Made by a program: the position numbers and the translations under genes
Part shown: one piece after another, positions 1 through 12,655 of the stretch
Layout: each line of letters opens with the position of its first letter
Position numbering within the stretch: the first letter of the stretch is position 1
Assembly (NCBI RefSeq): GCF_001649575.2
Contig: NC_051443.1
Location: 15,618,670 to 15,682,669, forward strand
Source: Kryptolebias marmoratus
Taxonomy: Eukaryota; Chordata; Actinopteri; Cyprinodontiformes; Rivulidae
Reading direction: 5' to 3'
DNA length: 64,000 bases
Notes under the pieces: model-generated
What the model saw: the letters and a program-made list of their open reading frames with translations, nothing else
Database searches by the model: none
Told to the model about the DNA's origin: nothing

Positions 1-3000
1 GACTACATGTAGGGAATACAAGGAAGAAGCCATTTGTGCCTGCGTAAAAGTAAGGCGGTTTCACACTAAACAGAGAACCCAGTGAGCTACAAATATGAGT
101 TTTTCTTACTTCTGCCAGACAGGAACAGTAAAAACCTGCCAGTACACAAGATGAGACACGAGTGAACGAGCTGCTGAAAAGAGCAGCTGAAGAGCTCCTT
201 TCATATTATAATGACTGAGACTTTCTATGTTGACTGATCTGGGTGTGTTTGAGTTTGTAAAGGGGTTGAGCTGGTCTAAATACTTGATTCAGTACCTTCC
301 TGACAAAGTCACCAGAATAGAGATGCTTAAGAAAACAGAATCTGAAAAGACATCTAGAATAATAGCCATATGAGAGCTGTTTTTCTCTCTTTCTCTCTCT
401 CCTGAGCCAGGTAGCAAAAAAAAAAAAATCTTTAAGGTCTATTTAAACATCCGCATCCACCGTAGGATGACTCATCCATTGACTGAAATAACATGAGTGC
501 TCTGCTTGAAGCAACCTCAAATCCAGATGCTTGACTGCTGAGCTTGAATGTAGGCTGGCCTCTGGTTGAGGGAAACAACAGGCTCTCTAATGCCAGACCC
601 CTGAAAATAGCTCACAGTTAAAAGCCTTAGAGGCACAAATACAGTTATAAAAACTCCCATGCTGTTAAACAGACTCATGACACCAGAACAGGATTTAATA
701 TTATTATTCTATTTTTAGGTTGAACTTAGGGCGACTGCAATGAGAGCAGCTTTAACTAAAAGGAAGCCTCTGTTATGTTAGAGCATGTGAGTGAAAACAA
801 GAAAATCATATTTCATTAGGAATGATAAGTATGCTCCCGGCCAGACAGAAGATGCTTTATCATTTATTTTCTGCTTTTAAACAGGCTTAGCTCATGTGAG
901 AAAGATGTGACAATAATGGCGTAACAACAGTCTTTAAAAAAAAACATCTAAAATCTATATTTCTCTCCTGCCACCATGTGGGTGCTAAGAGATACTGCAA
1001 ACATAAAGAGCTTGCGTCATTCAATAAATGATCTATCCCATCTGCTTTCAAAGACTCAGACACATACAGATGAATCTGATAACCAATGCACAATGAATAA
1101 ACTGACAGCAGCAATACCTGTTTGTGGAACAGGTTACTAAGTGTGGCATTTTTAACTTGAGTGAAATATTTGCTCCTAGTGATCATACAGTCCAGCTTCT
1201 TCATGTGAGCAAACACACAACATTCATTCTTATTTTAGAAATATCACACAGAGGACATGCATATGTCCATACATGCTTATCACCAGACCATTACTTAAAT
1301 ACAGTACTGGTAATAAGGAAGCTGTCAAAACTCTCATTAATGTCTAATCCATTGAGTCAGTTCAGTTTAACTTCACAAATGCAGAGTTGTTACTGACTGA
1401 AATTAATGTTTTTTCCCAAGTTAAAGCTTCAATATATAGCTGAGGGCTTAACAGGCACAGGACCGAAGCAAAGGGAAACTTTATAGAGTTATTGTCATGC
1501 CAAGGAGCCCTGCTATTTTAGACATTGCAAAACAAAATAAGGTACAGATGACTTTTTTGTTTGATTTTGTTTAGCACTTGACTTTGGCTTATCAAGTGTT
1601 CTTTGCACCTTTGCTCTTTAGGTGCTAATGGTTTTTCTCCTGGTCTGAGTACCTCTCCGTTTAAAGTAGCCTTTTTTTTCCTTTCCAGCTCCCTAGCCTC
1701 CTCTCCCACCAGTCCTAATACCATTAGCGATGTATCACCCTCCATTTGATTTAATACACCCAATAACTGCCTATACTTAACGTGATCCGCTAAGAGGCTA
1801 ACACATCCTCGGTCAACGATTATCAAATTAAGATGATCTTTGATCTAAAGTGCCAAGCTAGACATTTCTGCCCCACTGCTCAACAAGACATTTGTACCTT
1901 GTCCACACATCTTTCTGCCTGCTTGTGTCCATACTTCAGAGCAAACACTTTAAGTGCTCAAGCAAAGGACCAAGAGGCCTTTTGCTCAGCAATTATCTGT
2001 AGCTTCCTATCCTTTTTATTCCCTCCTTGCTCGACTCACATTAGTCGCACTAATAGCAACCCTCTGGCTATTCCTGGTGTTCTGAAAAGTAGGCCGCACT
2101 CTCAGGGAAAGGCTCTGGTGGCATATAGGGAGAGCTGAAGACAGACACGATGCAGATCACAATGTACCTTACATGCAGAAATCAAAAGCACTGCCCATCT
2201 TTATCCCACTTATCTATCCACTATGCACAAGCCTGTATCTGTAACAGTAATGGGAGATGTGGTACACAGTAAACCAACCCAAGAGCCAATGTTCAAGCAT
2301 TTTGTTATTCCCTCATCTGTGTGGTTGTGAAGTGAATATATACTTCCAAACTACGCTGTGCCGACATGTGAGCCTGTTTGTGTATTTGTGTCTGTGAGAG
2401 TGTAATGGGTCAAGTTTAGTGTTACAGCATCTGTTACTCAATAAATATACTATTTAGGCTTCATCTGAAAAGTATTGGAACAACCTGAAAGCTTATGTGC
2501 TGTGCTTTCCTCACAGACTAAACAGTTCAGAGAAATAACATAGCCGAAAGCAATAAACATAAACACTTCAACAGCAATATCTAAGACAAAAAATATCCTT
2601 GAAAGAGCTTCACAATCAAGAGAGAGCCACTTGGCAATATTCCTAGAAGAACAATGAAAAAGGGACTTGTCCTAAATTTAGTCCATAAATATAACACCAT
2701 TACATTCACAATCTCCATCAGTCAAGGCAAAAAAAGAGCTCTATTCCTGAGCTAAATCACCTTTCTAGTCACCAAAGACCACATGAGCAGTTCTATTCCT
2801 GAAATCCAGGCTGTATATAATAAGAAAAAGGGACAGCCTCAAGTTATAAGTTAAAGCTGCTTCCTCCAAAATAGTTCTATCACCTCAGCCTCACGAGGGA
2901 CTCTTCTCCCTCACTGCGACTGCCAAATGAAATCCAAGAAGAGGTCAGATAGCCTCATACCACCCTGAAAGCAACAATCTTTGCAGTACACAGAATCGTT

Positions 3001-3045
3001 CCACACAAATTAAGAATTCACACACGTCCACAGCCACCTTCTTAC
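1..3045 (-). other. rgs3: rgs3 intron (toward the RGS-box exon)
   Basis: This lies downstream of the alternative first exon in minus-strand sense. I searched for the common exon that should begin GGCCAAGGACATGAA or similar and did not find it, so it lies beyond the left edge. The open frames at 1518-1826 (minus) and 1833-2138 (plus) have no recognisable similarity or splice context. No clear repeat was noticed. Confidence 0.6.
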
Positions 3046-3077
3046 CTTTCTAGGTACTTTTCCGAGAAATCTACCAT
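3046..3077 (-). CDS. rgs3: rgs3 alternative first coding exon (MVDFSEKYLE..)
   Basis: Minus-strand first exon of a probable short isoform. The ATG at 3077 has a strong start context (ACCATGG) and encodes MVDFSEKYLE plus AG, then the donor AG|GTAAGA at 3046. Two weaker in-frame ATGs (3101 with C at +4, 3089 with C at -3) would add MPAPMFST. The phase-2 end equals that of the exon ending at 6867, so both can join the same downstream exon; AG|G restores Arg and gives YLERAK.., which is how R4-family RGS proteins begin (compare CLERAKE in RGS5 and RGS16, an N-terminal amphipathic helix that targets membranes). The frame stays open upstream to 3260, but the TATA box lies inside that stretch, so the extra residues are unlikely to be translated. 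The exon identity is an inference from phase, family resemblance and promoter. Confidence 0.72.
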
Positions 3078-3206
3078 GGTGGAAAACATGGGTGCAGGCA
3101 TGAACGCAGCTGCATGTAAGCATGTGTCAGGAGTGGCGGCGGTCAGGACCAGGGGGTTTGTTTGGTAATCACATTCCTCTAACCCCCTAAGAGGCTCTGC
3201 TGGAGC

Positions 3207-3214
3207 TTTATATA
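3207..3214 (-). promoter_or_regulatory. rgs3: TATA box of the rgs3 short-isoform promoter
   Basis: Minus strand reads GGACTATATAAAGCTCC, a consensus TATATAAA. A start about 30 bases downstream would lie near 3180 (AGAGGAATGTG), giving a 5' UTR of about 100 bases before the ATG at 3077. The GGAATGT at the predicted start also fits a TEAD/MCAT site. No other strong core-promoter motif was noticed nearby. Confidence 0.55.
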
Positions 3215-6200
3215 GTCCAGGGGGTCTGGAGAAGGCGGACTCTGGGCTTGCCCAATCCACATGCAGAGTTTAGGAGATGGATTCCTTCTGCTGGGGTCTG
3301 GCAAGCTTTTTAGATGGGATAAAGTTTGTTCTTTTAGCAAAGCTCAACTAATGTAATGATTTGTTCTTCTGTTCAATGTGGCAAAAGTAGTGGAGCCTAA
3401 ACCTTCTGGCTCAAAGATGCCATAACAACTCTGTTTTTTTTCTTTTCTCTTTCTTTTTGCATGCTGTAGTAGTTGGCATGGTGTGATAGATAAAAACTAA
3501 AAAAAAGGAAAGTGTGATATGAGGAAATGTATGTGGAATCAGTAGATTCTGGCACATAACTAAATACAGAAAGTTTCTCTGGTATAACTTCTTTTAACTC
3601 CCTGCGCAAAAACCTTATAAACTCAGTTCAACAGGACTTTAAAGTTATAAATATAACTTGTATAAGGAAACGTTCTCATCACATCAGAAGCTTTATATGG
3701 TTCACATAAGCCCACCAATTACTTGTACAACAGGGTCAGAGCAGCCATGTCAACTGCCTAATCATTCAATTTGCCTGACTTTCACACCACAGAAACTGAC
3801 CTGACACATATCTTGGTAGGAAAAAAGTTCATATACCAGTAATAAATTACAAAAACTTCTCAGTATACATGTACTGCACACTTCTGTAGCTCAGTGTGTT
3901 AGACACAGAAACAGAAACACACAGATGGTCATAAGTGCTGTGTTTTTGTTTGCAGTCCACTCCATCTGTTTAGATTTCTTGCTTATATGAGCTGATGTTA
4001 AATGACTTCTAACCACTGAGGTCCTTAGTGTTTTCATATTTATACAAACAATTTGAAAAAGACATTACTTTTTAAATTTGTAGGCAATCTCCTGACAAGG
4101 TCATGCTTCCTTTTGTGTTACCCTAGTGCCTATTTTAGGTGGTGTAGGATTATAGCTTTACAGCTAATTGTTCCTAAACACCTGGACTGACTAAAAAAAG
4201 GGGGTATAATGGGAGGGAGAGGAAGAGATCATGTAGACAATCCCAGGAAAGCAGCTGTGCCGGATCCAGAAAACTAAACACAGGAAGTAAAATGTGTATG
4301 GAGAAGTGTGTGTCTGTCTGAGTGAGGGGGAGGGGGTGTAGGTGCACAAATTCAGGAAATAGAAGAACACAAGTAATGCGTGAGTAAGACAACAACGTAT
4401 TCCTTTTCAGCAGTGAAGAGGAGACATCTTACAAAAATCTTAGAAAGTAGTTGTATATTTCCACAAGCAAAATAAAAACATTGTGACCACTTGACTAATA
4501 TGCCGTTGGTCTGTCACAGGTTGTGAAAACATCACTGACATACCAAGGCATGGACTCTACAAGACCTCTGAAGATCCCCTGTGGTATCTCGCACCAAGAT
4601 GCGGAATGCAGCTACTTACAGACAGTAGGTTCGGAGGTAGAGTTACTCCAGATCAGGCGTCTTCCGGCACAACCCCAAACCCTCTCTCCTTTTGAGTCAC
4701 TTTTGGTTAAGCTTTCGTTATGCGAAGCTGAATAAGTGCCTCGTACCCACTGGCTGACCTGTTACGTCTTGTCTCAAGAATATTTCCCCTCTGGACACAA
4801 GACTAAGCAAACACACTGAATCTGAGGTGCATCATTTCAAAATGAACTGGCTTGAACATTTCCAACAGTAAGCCTGATCCTCCAGCTCAAATCTGCACAC
4901 GAGCACACAGTGTGCAAATTATTAAGGAGAGGAGGGGATAAAAAGAAATCTATATTGTTATCACCAGTAAGAGACAGATAGAGCAAAAATCATTTGGACC
5001 TGGGGTCAAAGAGCACATTCTTAAACCTATAAATGGTTCAGGATGATTTCACCATGTCAGATATACTTCTATACATTTACTGGCTCCTGTGGCTTTCTTC
5101 CATATGTTACATATCAGCTTCCTACATCTGCAGGAAATAATTTAATTTCCTTCATGCTCGGCTGGGAGGTCAGAGATTTCAATCTTTAGCACCAACTTAT
5201 TGAATTTGTACTCCTCTGAGTCACACAGAAAGATACAGTGTTGAGAGCATGTTTATTTAGGTGACTTAATATGAACAAGTAGGTACTGTCCCTGCTACTG
5301 GTTTACAGTCAGGCCTAATGAACAATATTGGGAAGCAGATAAAAAAAAATAATGAAGGATAAAACAAAGCACAAAAGTGAAGGCACAAAGCTAACATACA
5401 GATTCCACTAGGCCCGAAAAGCTTTGTGAGTCACACTCAGTATATTGACTTATGATGACAGACGAGAGACAGAAAGGCTTCTTATCAACAAAAGACAAAC
5501 ACTTCTTTTATACAGCTGTCATCAGAGTCAGAACTGTGCACAGATGCTTCATGTCAAACAATGAAAGACATGAGCTGATGGCCATTGCACCTGGAAAGCT
5601 TATCAGATATTTACATAAAGAAATCTATCAACATATAGAACTGATGCAAGGAGGAAAGTATAGACAGCTGCCCGATAAAAATGTGTACACAGGCTAAAAT
5701 TTGATAATCCGTGACGCTGCCTCACATTTCAGATAAAATTAAGGAAATCATTGTTGATTTTTGAACTATGACCCTTCTCACAACTGAAAGACTTAACGGG
5801 AAATTTATTCTAAAGAGTAAGTCTAACAGATGTTTTTATATCAACATTGCAATTTTTGTCTTAGCAAATCTGTGTCTAAAATCGATGATAAATCCATCTC
5901 TAATTTGGAAAATACAAACAAAAAAATTAACATAGAAAATGTTCTCACCTTAGTTTTCTACAGTGAATAGAAAACAATTTTTATCACTAAAATCAATTCT
6001 GTAAACTTTAATTGCCAGTTTTATCAAAGCAAATAAAGAGCAGCTCAATCTGTTTGTGGCAGCTGACAGAAAGACAATTTTGTCTCGACTGCCGGAGAGG
6101 AGAAAAAACTGTGGAATTTTAATCGCTTAATCTGCTGTTTAACTAAACAGCACAAACGACAGGCTGAACGGGAGAACGGGCAGCTAACCTGCCCATGGAT

Positions 6201-6866
6201 GAGCCACAATGTTTTGGCCCTTTATGAAAAAAAAGTGCCTTTATCTTCATGGAGAGCTAAATGAGCAGCAGAAGAATCGCAGAGGCATCAACACACACAT
6301 CAGTCGCACAGATATACACACGCACATCACTGCTCACACCTCTGAGAATGTGACATATGGTGCCAAACACCTGAGCATCACATCCTATATTTATGGCTGC
6401 ATTAAGAATGTGACAGCCATTTTTTACCTAATTAGCTGTATTGCAGAGAATATTACCTTTGCTAAAATCCTGTATCACCACATATCAAGCAATATCAAAA
6501 TGCCAGTATGTCAATCATTTCAATCACATCTAAACTAACATTGTCAAGTAAAGTCCCAAAAATCCCTTTGAGTTGCAATCATCCACCATCTTTTTGAACA
6601 AGAAATTGTACTAAAACAATGGACTGGGAGTGAGACTGTTTTATCAGTTGAATTAGCATGAAAATAAAAAGCTAATTAATCAACACTGAAGCCTTGTTGA
6701 TTCAATCACTGTCACTGTCATTCCTCATCTTCCTCACACTCAAGCTATGAACTGAATGCTTCAGTAATGCTGTTTTAATATCCTTAGAATGAAAGCAAAC
6801 ATGACCAGAAAAGAGACACCGAATAGACACAGAAAAGAGATTTTCTGTAGAGGTTTGAGAACTCAC
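3215..6866 (-). other. rgs3: rgs3 intron / region upstream of the short-isoform promoter
   Basis: Non-coding sequence between the 71-nt exon and the TATA promoter. I see AT-rich unique-looking DNA, no microsatellite of note and no convincing exon; the short frames at 4523-4735, 5452-5697 and 6209-6538 lack splice or homology support. Regulatory elements for the short isoform would be expected in its first kilobase. Confidence 0.5.
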
Positions 6867-6937
6867 AGGTTCTTGGATTTCTTCTTCTTTGTTCCGTCAG
6901 GGCTGACCTCGCAGCTACAGGGGGATCCGGCGCTCAG
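6867..6937 (-). CDS. rgs3: rgs3 short linker exon with Lys-rich cluster (71 nt)
   Basis: Minus-strand exon with the acceptor CTCCCCTCAG|CTGAGC at 6937 and the donor AACCT|GTGAGT at 6867. Entering in phase 0 from the 24229 exon it reads LSAGSPCSCEVSPDGTKKKKSKN plus CT, leaving in phase 2. It matches the human stretch between the FTGHRK end of the linker and the AKDMKNKLG start of the RGS module, including the basic KRKSKNL piece. A second AG five bases into the exon (CTGAG) would break the frame, which supports 6937 as the junction. The KKKKSK cluster resembles a basic nuclear-targeting or membrane-contacting patch; no function is shown for it here. The codon begun by CT should be completed by the first base of the RGS-box exon outside the window (CT|G, Leu). 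Confidence 0.92.
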
Positions 6938-7498
6938 CTGAGGGGAGAGGAAGCAGAAAACACACTGCATCATCCACCCGCCACACTGAAACAAGGCCCA
7001 CTTTGCTCATGCAGATATTTTACAGCTCCTACAGGCAACCTAGATAGCCTTTAAGCAAATAAGTCCTTAATGTGTCAAGTTGAGATAGACTGATACAAAC
7101 CCAGTGTGCCGCACATAGAGCAAATCACCAAAACAGCTAATCCACAGCAGCAGTCCACATTGTAAATCCCACAAAGCTCTCTGAGGTGTGAGCCTGTATC
7201 TTGCTCAGTTAAACCTGAATGAGTGAGCAGCGGATGGTGGTTACAAACACCGTGCAACAAAGGGAGGAAATTCAGTGAGAATGAGAGAGTGTGAAAGACT
7301 ACAGCTGTTGTTTCTGTTGGCCTCCAGCTGTGTCCGAGCTCTAAAGTGTTGAACCAGAACCATTGGTTTCGCATTACACTTTCTGCCAACCCTGCATTTT
7401 GATTGGTTTAAAGCAAAAGGGAAGTTGCTTCAGGGTGGGGAAGGGGTCAGTCTCCACTAATCCGATGGCCTGAAGCTGCCCCATTGTGTGCCTGTAGG

Positions 7499-7548
7499 TG
7501 TGTGTGTGTGTGTGTGAGTGTGTGTGTGGGTGAGAGAGAGAGAGAGAA
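7499..7548 (+). repeat. Compound TG/GA microsatellite
   Basis: TG run with one interruption (gtgagtg), then a GA run at about 7531-7547. Confidence 0.9.
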
Positions 7549-9279
7549 AGGGTTTAAATAATGAGCCATTGTATCAGAAAAACACAGTTGAATCTGAGCT
7601 AAATGCTGGCCACAGTTGGGAACACATGGTTTGCGTTTTCCACATCTGTGGGGCCCAATTTGAGTTTTAACCTTGAGGGAGAGGACAGTTTTGTTTTTTT
7701 GTTTTTTGTTTTGTTTTTTATGAGATCATGTTGGCTGGTCTTTATTTCTTCAAATTGTTTTGGTGAAGAACAGTAAAGTAAAAAAGTCCCCTTCATCCTT
7801 TACACAGACTGAAACGGGTTACAACAACCTACAGATAGTCCAACTTTCCCTACAAGTGCTGTAACCTATAACTACACATGTTCACCATTAATACACATTA
7901 TTTCAGCCTTAAATACATTATTTACTATTAGAATCAAGGGTAAATGCTCTCTACAAACATTTGTGGAAGCTACATTGTTTTAACACCCTCTTCTTAAGTC
8001 GAGATGCAAATTCAAAGATACAGATTGAGAAGAATACCAATTTAAAAGGACTAGTTTGACATTTGGCAAACATTTCAATGCAGGTTGCAGGAAGTTATGA
8101 TCAGAAGCTAAAATTGCTTTAAATCAGTGGAATTTTATTCACAAGTATAATAACACAAACATGGTTGGTCCAGTAGTGTGTGCATAAGGACAAATGGGAA
8201 CATTATATTTTGGTTTAATGCATTTATACAATAATGCTGAACCTCATGACCACATTTCCTGCATTAATATGAAGCCACAAGAAGTTATCATTTTGTTATT
8301 GCTCCTAAATGTATGAGATATTCAGAACTGCAAGGAACCTAATAAAAACAAAACAACTGTGTTTGAGTCTTTGCTGTGATTGTTTTATTGAGAAGCAGTT
8401 TTGATGAGCTTTTAGCATTTCAACACTTATCAGCTACTTACAGACAAAATGATTCCCTGCCATGCAAGGTTTCAGACTAATTTCAATATAACTGACTTAA
8501 TTTTGGTGTGACTGCCTATTAGTCAGGAAAATATTCTTCTCAATACATGTTTTCAATGTACAAAACAAAAATATAATCTATGTTCGAATTGTTGTTGCGT
8601 CTCCATCAGTTTGTCAGCAGAACTGTCCTGAAATCATTCATGTCAGAGTTGTAACACTGTTAGATGTTGTTGAAAGCTGACATGTGGGAGTACATTGTGT
8701 CATTGTCCATTACCCACAGCGGATCTTGTGAATAATGGAGGTAATACCTGTTTCATTAAGTCACTTCTTGTGACTGTGATTAAATTTGTATCATCAAAGC
8801 CCTGATTATAAAGAGCCTGCACGTGCTGCATCCTCTTCTTTCATTACTCCTTGAGGTTGTTATTGTTGGCAATTTACAATGAAGCAATCCTTACATACTG
8901 AGTAAAGTCACAGCTGTCTGTGAGAGGTGAACGGGTGCATGTTGTGTAGGTGATGTCTAAAAATAAAGCTAAGAGCAAAAACACATTATCCTTACAGGTG
9001 CCATTTGATGGGTAAAAGACCTGTCAAACTCTGTGTGAGTGTGTTTGTGGAAACTAACTAACATCTGCTATGTAAAGCCAGAGAATTTCTTTTTTTATAT
9101 CAAATCTGTATGTATTTTTACATAACAAAGGTGCTTAACTAAAAAAGAAAAAAACAAAAATTAAAGGACTAATATTCTTTGAAGGAACCCATATCCAACA
9201 ACATTTGATACTAAGGTTTGCTTACAAATGCTAAAGTTTTAAGCAAAGATCTCGCACAATGTGGACCACTCGGAGTATG

Positions 9280-9520
9280 TGTTGTGAATGATGCTCAGCT
9301 GCAACCACACCAAATTTTAGCTCAATATCTGTCAAATTGGTTAATTTATAGATATTTTTCTATGGTCAGTTGGCTGTGCCAATCACCTTGACTGGGTTGG
9401 CTCCAGAAGTTATTAGGTACATCCAGTGATTATTTTCTGAAAGTTTCTTTAAAATTTGTCCAGTGGTTCATGAGATATTTTGATAATAGACAGTCACACA
9501 AACACACATACATATATATA
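9280..9520 (-). repeat. Dispersed repeat family A, inverted copy
   Basis: The reverse complement reads AAATATCTCATGAACCACTGG, TTCTGGAGCCAACCCAGTC, then GACAGATATTGAGCTAAAAT and TTGGTGTGG, block for block the same order as the copies near 30.8 and 44.5 kb. Family name unknown to me; no coding blocks. Confidence 0.7.
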
Positions 9521-10688
9521 TAGGTAAAAACTGTTATTATCCCTCCCCTTCACCTTTTAATGGTGGGTGATAAAATAGGTATTATTTGGGTCATGTGTAA
9601 CATCTATTACACCACCATATAACAATAAATTTGTTTTCTTTCTTTTATTTAGTGGGTGCTTTTATCCACATTCATTTACAAGTGAGGAACAGCATTCAAG
9701 CTTCAGTTCAGAAGCACAGCAATGCATCTATACTTGGACTCACACAGGTTGGAGCAGAAGTGTAAAAATGTGCAGGTGAGACATGTTAGATGTGTCACAG
9801 GTGTTAGATGAGGAGGTGTTCTTTAAAGAGATGAAGGTTCAGCAGGTTCTTTTTTTTTTTTTTTTTGAAGGGAAAAGATCAGTTTTCCAAAAGCAGCTCC
9901 AAATCTACAGTAAGTTTTCTTGTTTGTTTTCTTGTTGTTTTACTGCCTGGTCATAAATTGGGTCACCAAGGTTCATGAGAGACATCAACAACTAATGATT
10001 AATTTTAGAAGAGAAAAGCACAACAGGAAAGTGTCAGTCCCTGTGGAGCTCTCAACCAGCTTTCCCCAAACACTACACAAAAACTATTGGAAAAACACAG
10101 ACTTTGGCCTTTTTGGAGACATCTGTCCTTATGTCAGGTCAGCCATTGCTCAACAACACATCTCAGTTTCAGCTGAATGAGATTCACAAGGCTGCGCACA
10201 GGGGAATGTTTGTGGTCTGTTGCTACCACAGATATTTCTCCATAAGAGTTTGGAAACTGCTGACCACATTTGAAGAGGCGCTGAACTGGTGATGTTGATA
10301 ACATCTCAGCTGGAAAAGTTTCATAAAGAAAAAGAGTGTTCTAGATCACTTTTATTTTATTTTTATTCGAGAGAAGGTGAACTATACTTACAACAATTGA
10401 ATTATACTCGAGAGGGGTTATTACAAGTTGCCACAAATCACTATATGCCCTCTTTACATGAATATTGGCTTTTTATAGTGAATAGTTTTAGGATGCAAGG
10501 GGGATAGATACATAATTCTGTCATTTTCCTTTCAAGGAATGCCAGGCGTTTCATTTACTAAGTATTGAATAATAAAAGTCAGATCTAAATGCCAAGTCTA
10601 AGAATATGTGAGCATTACAGTTTCTTCCTAAAGTCTCTGGTTTCCCCTGCATTAAACTCCTGGTCTGATCCCACTCTGGCCTCAAACA

Positions 10689-10689
<1 letters not shown>

Positions 10690-10719
<30 letters not shown>
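10690..10719 (+). repeat. CA microsatellite
   Basis: Uninterrupted CA run of 15 units. It produces the His-Thr and Val-Cys repeats in frames read across it. Confidence 0.95.
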
Positions 10720-10721
<2 letters not shown>

Positions 10722-10783
10722 GCACAGCATGGCAATGGTCAGTGGCACATAAAAAACTCAGTCTGTTCTAAAAATAACTCTGG

Positions 10784-10815
10784 TATGTGTGTATGTGTGT
10801 GTGTGTGTGTGTGTT
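10784..10815 (+). repeat. TG microsatellite
   Basis: TG run with one TA interruption, 65 bases from the CA tract above, so the pair can fold as an inverted repeat. Confidence 0.9.
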
Positions 10816-12334
10816 ACATGCCTGACTGAAGACAGTAAAAAAGCAGAGATTTTGCTAAATCACCAGCTGAAGCTGTGGCCCCTGGAGGTATGAGATGCAG
10901 ATGTTGTGACACAGTGTTAAAGGACTGCTGGATCGCTGTGCAGATACACAGAGAAAAATGTAAAAATCCATATGTACGACTGTCAATGAAGCCTATTGGT
11001 GTGTTTCTTTATACACACTCATGCAACAGAAACCAAATGCAGACAATTTTCCAACAGTGCTAAAGACTGAAAGTATTTAGACACGTATGTGCAAGAGGAT
11101 TTTTTTGAGTCGACATCTAAACGAAAAGTGTTTCTGTGCGTTGATGGGGATAAACCATCTTACACAAGGACACTATTCCTGAAAAAGCCACATTAAAAAT
11201 GTTGTGCTCTGTTTTAAACTGCCGAGCTGCTCTAAAAACATTCTTGACCCAATCAACGAAGACTCAGTCTCCTCCACCAGACTAAAAACCAAAAGGTGCA
11301 TAAATGAATCAGGGATTTATGTATACAACCTTCACAAAATCATGTACTGCTTTACTTTATGAGCATTCTAGGCTCTTTCTTCCTCCTCTTTCACTCCCCT
11401 ATGCCGTTGTTTATTTGAAACAGATTTACAAGCTGGTATCTAAACAATGTTCTGGAGAGTCAGACAATCTCCTACCTAATTTAGTGAGGCCTTCGGCTGG
11501 TGCTATGTGTTCGATTCATAGCTCTGCTATGTGCGTGTTTGTGTCATGCTCTGTAAAGACATAATCCCACTCTGTAGACTAGTGACCACACACAGAACCG
11601 CATTCCAATCAGTTTTCACATAAACCATAGTTTTGACTTTATTTTGTCAATATTAATTTAATGTTCAGCATGTATGTTCAATAATTTGAAGGATTACACA
11701 TTTCAGATCTAAAAAGGTTTTTATCTGACAAAGGCAAACTTGTTGGTCTAAGTGTACTGTATCACATTGCTTCACATGCAAAAAAGCACAAACTGAAATA
11801 ATTAAGAACTCAACTGAGGTCATCCATTTTTCACAATATTAATGCTACAAAGAGCAAAAATAGAGAAGAAAATTTGTCTCAGTGCTGCTGACTAAACCAG
11901 TCGGGATAATTCTCTATCTAAATCTCACATGCCACTAAAAAAACCTTTGCTCAGATGCATTTTTAAAAGAAAAGATTCCTCATTGCACATTTATTTGTAG
12001 TCAAAATAATATTATTAAATTTAAAAAATGATAAAACTTACAAAAATATAAATACTACAGCTCTTCCCTTTTAGCTTTCAATGTGTTTCGTCTAGATTTT
12101 TGTGACCTCTTCTTGCTTTCAGAGCAATAATTTGACAACACGCAGGCATGGGACCGCAGACGGTGGAGGATAACACAAGTCACAGTCACAGTCTGTTACA
12201 GCTTAGTGTTAATCACGAGTGTGAGACATGCAGTTTGTGAATAGCTCATGAAGCTGCAACATTCATAATGGGACAGTTTTTTTTAAAATTCAGCTCAAAA
12301 TAAAGAAGAAAATAAACAGAATAATTTAGTAAAA

Positions 12335-12655
12335 GGCTGCACGGTGCAGCAGCAGGTTAGCACTGTTGCCTCGCCACAACAAGTTTGCATGTTCTCCTCA
12401 TGAAGCATGTGTGAGTTTTCTCCAGTTTCCCTCCCACATTCCAAAAACATGCATGTTAGGTTAACTAGCTGCTCAAAATTGTCACTAGATTGTGAGCGTG
12501 ATGGTTTTCAGTCTCATTCGTCTCTTTTTGGTCCTGTAATGGACTGACGATCTGTTCAAGGTGTTCCCCACCCTTCACCCAAATGACAGCTGGAGATGGG
12601 CAGCTCCCCATGTCCATGAAAAGAAACAAGCAGGTAAACGGCATATAGTAAAAAA
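12335..12655 (+). mobile_element. SINE/LINE-tail repeat copy
   Basis: Same family as the 55.4-kb copy: gcactgttgcctcgccacaa, gtttgcatgttctcc, gagttttctccagtttccct, aacatgcatgttaggttaac, then a block related to ggactgacgatctgttcaag. More diverged than the 55.4-kb copy; plus orientation. Confidence 0.7.

Noticed and set aside
1518..1826. 102-residue minus-strand frame with a charged, protein-like middle
   Set aside because: No recognised family and no clear acceptor or donor that fits the rgs3 phase; left uncalled.
5452..5697. 81-residue plus-strand frame
   Set aside because: No homology, no splice context, ordinary AT-rich sequence.
10551..10771. Frames with Cys-Val or His-Thr repeats
   Set aside because: Produced by the CA microsatellite.
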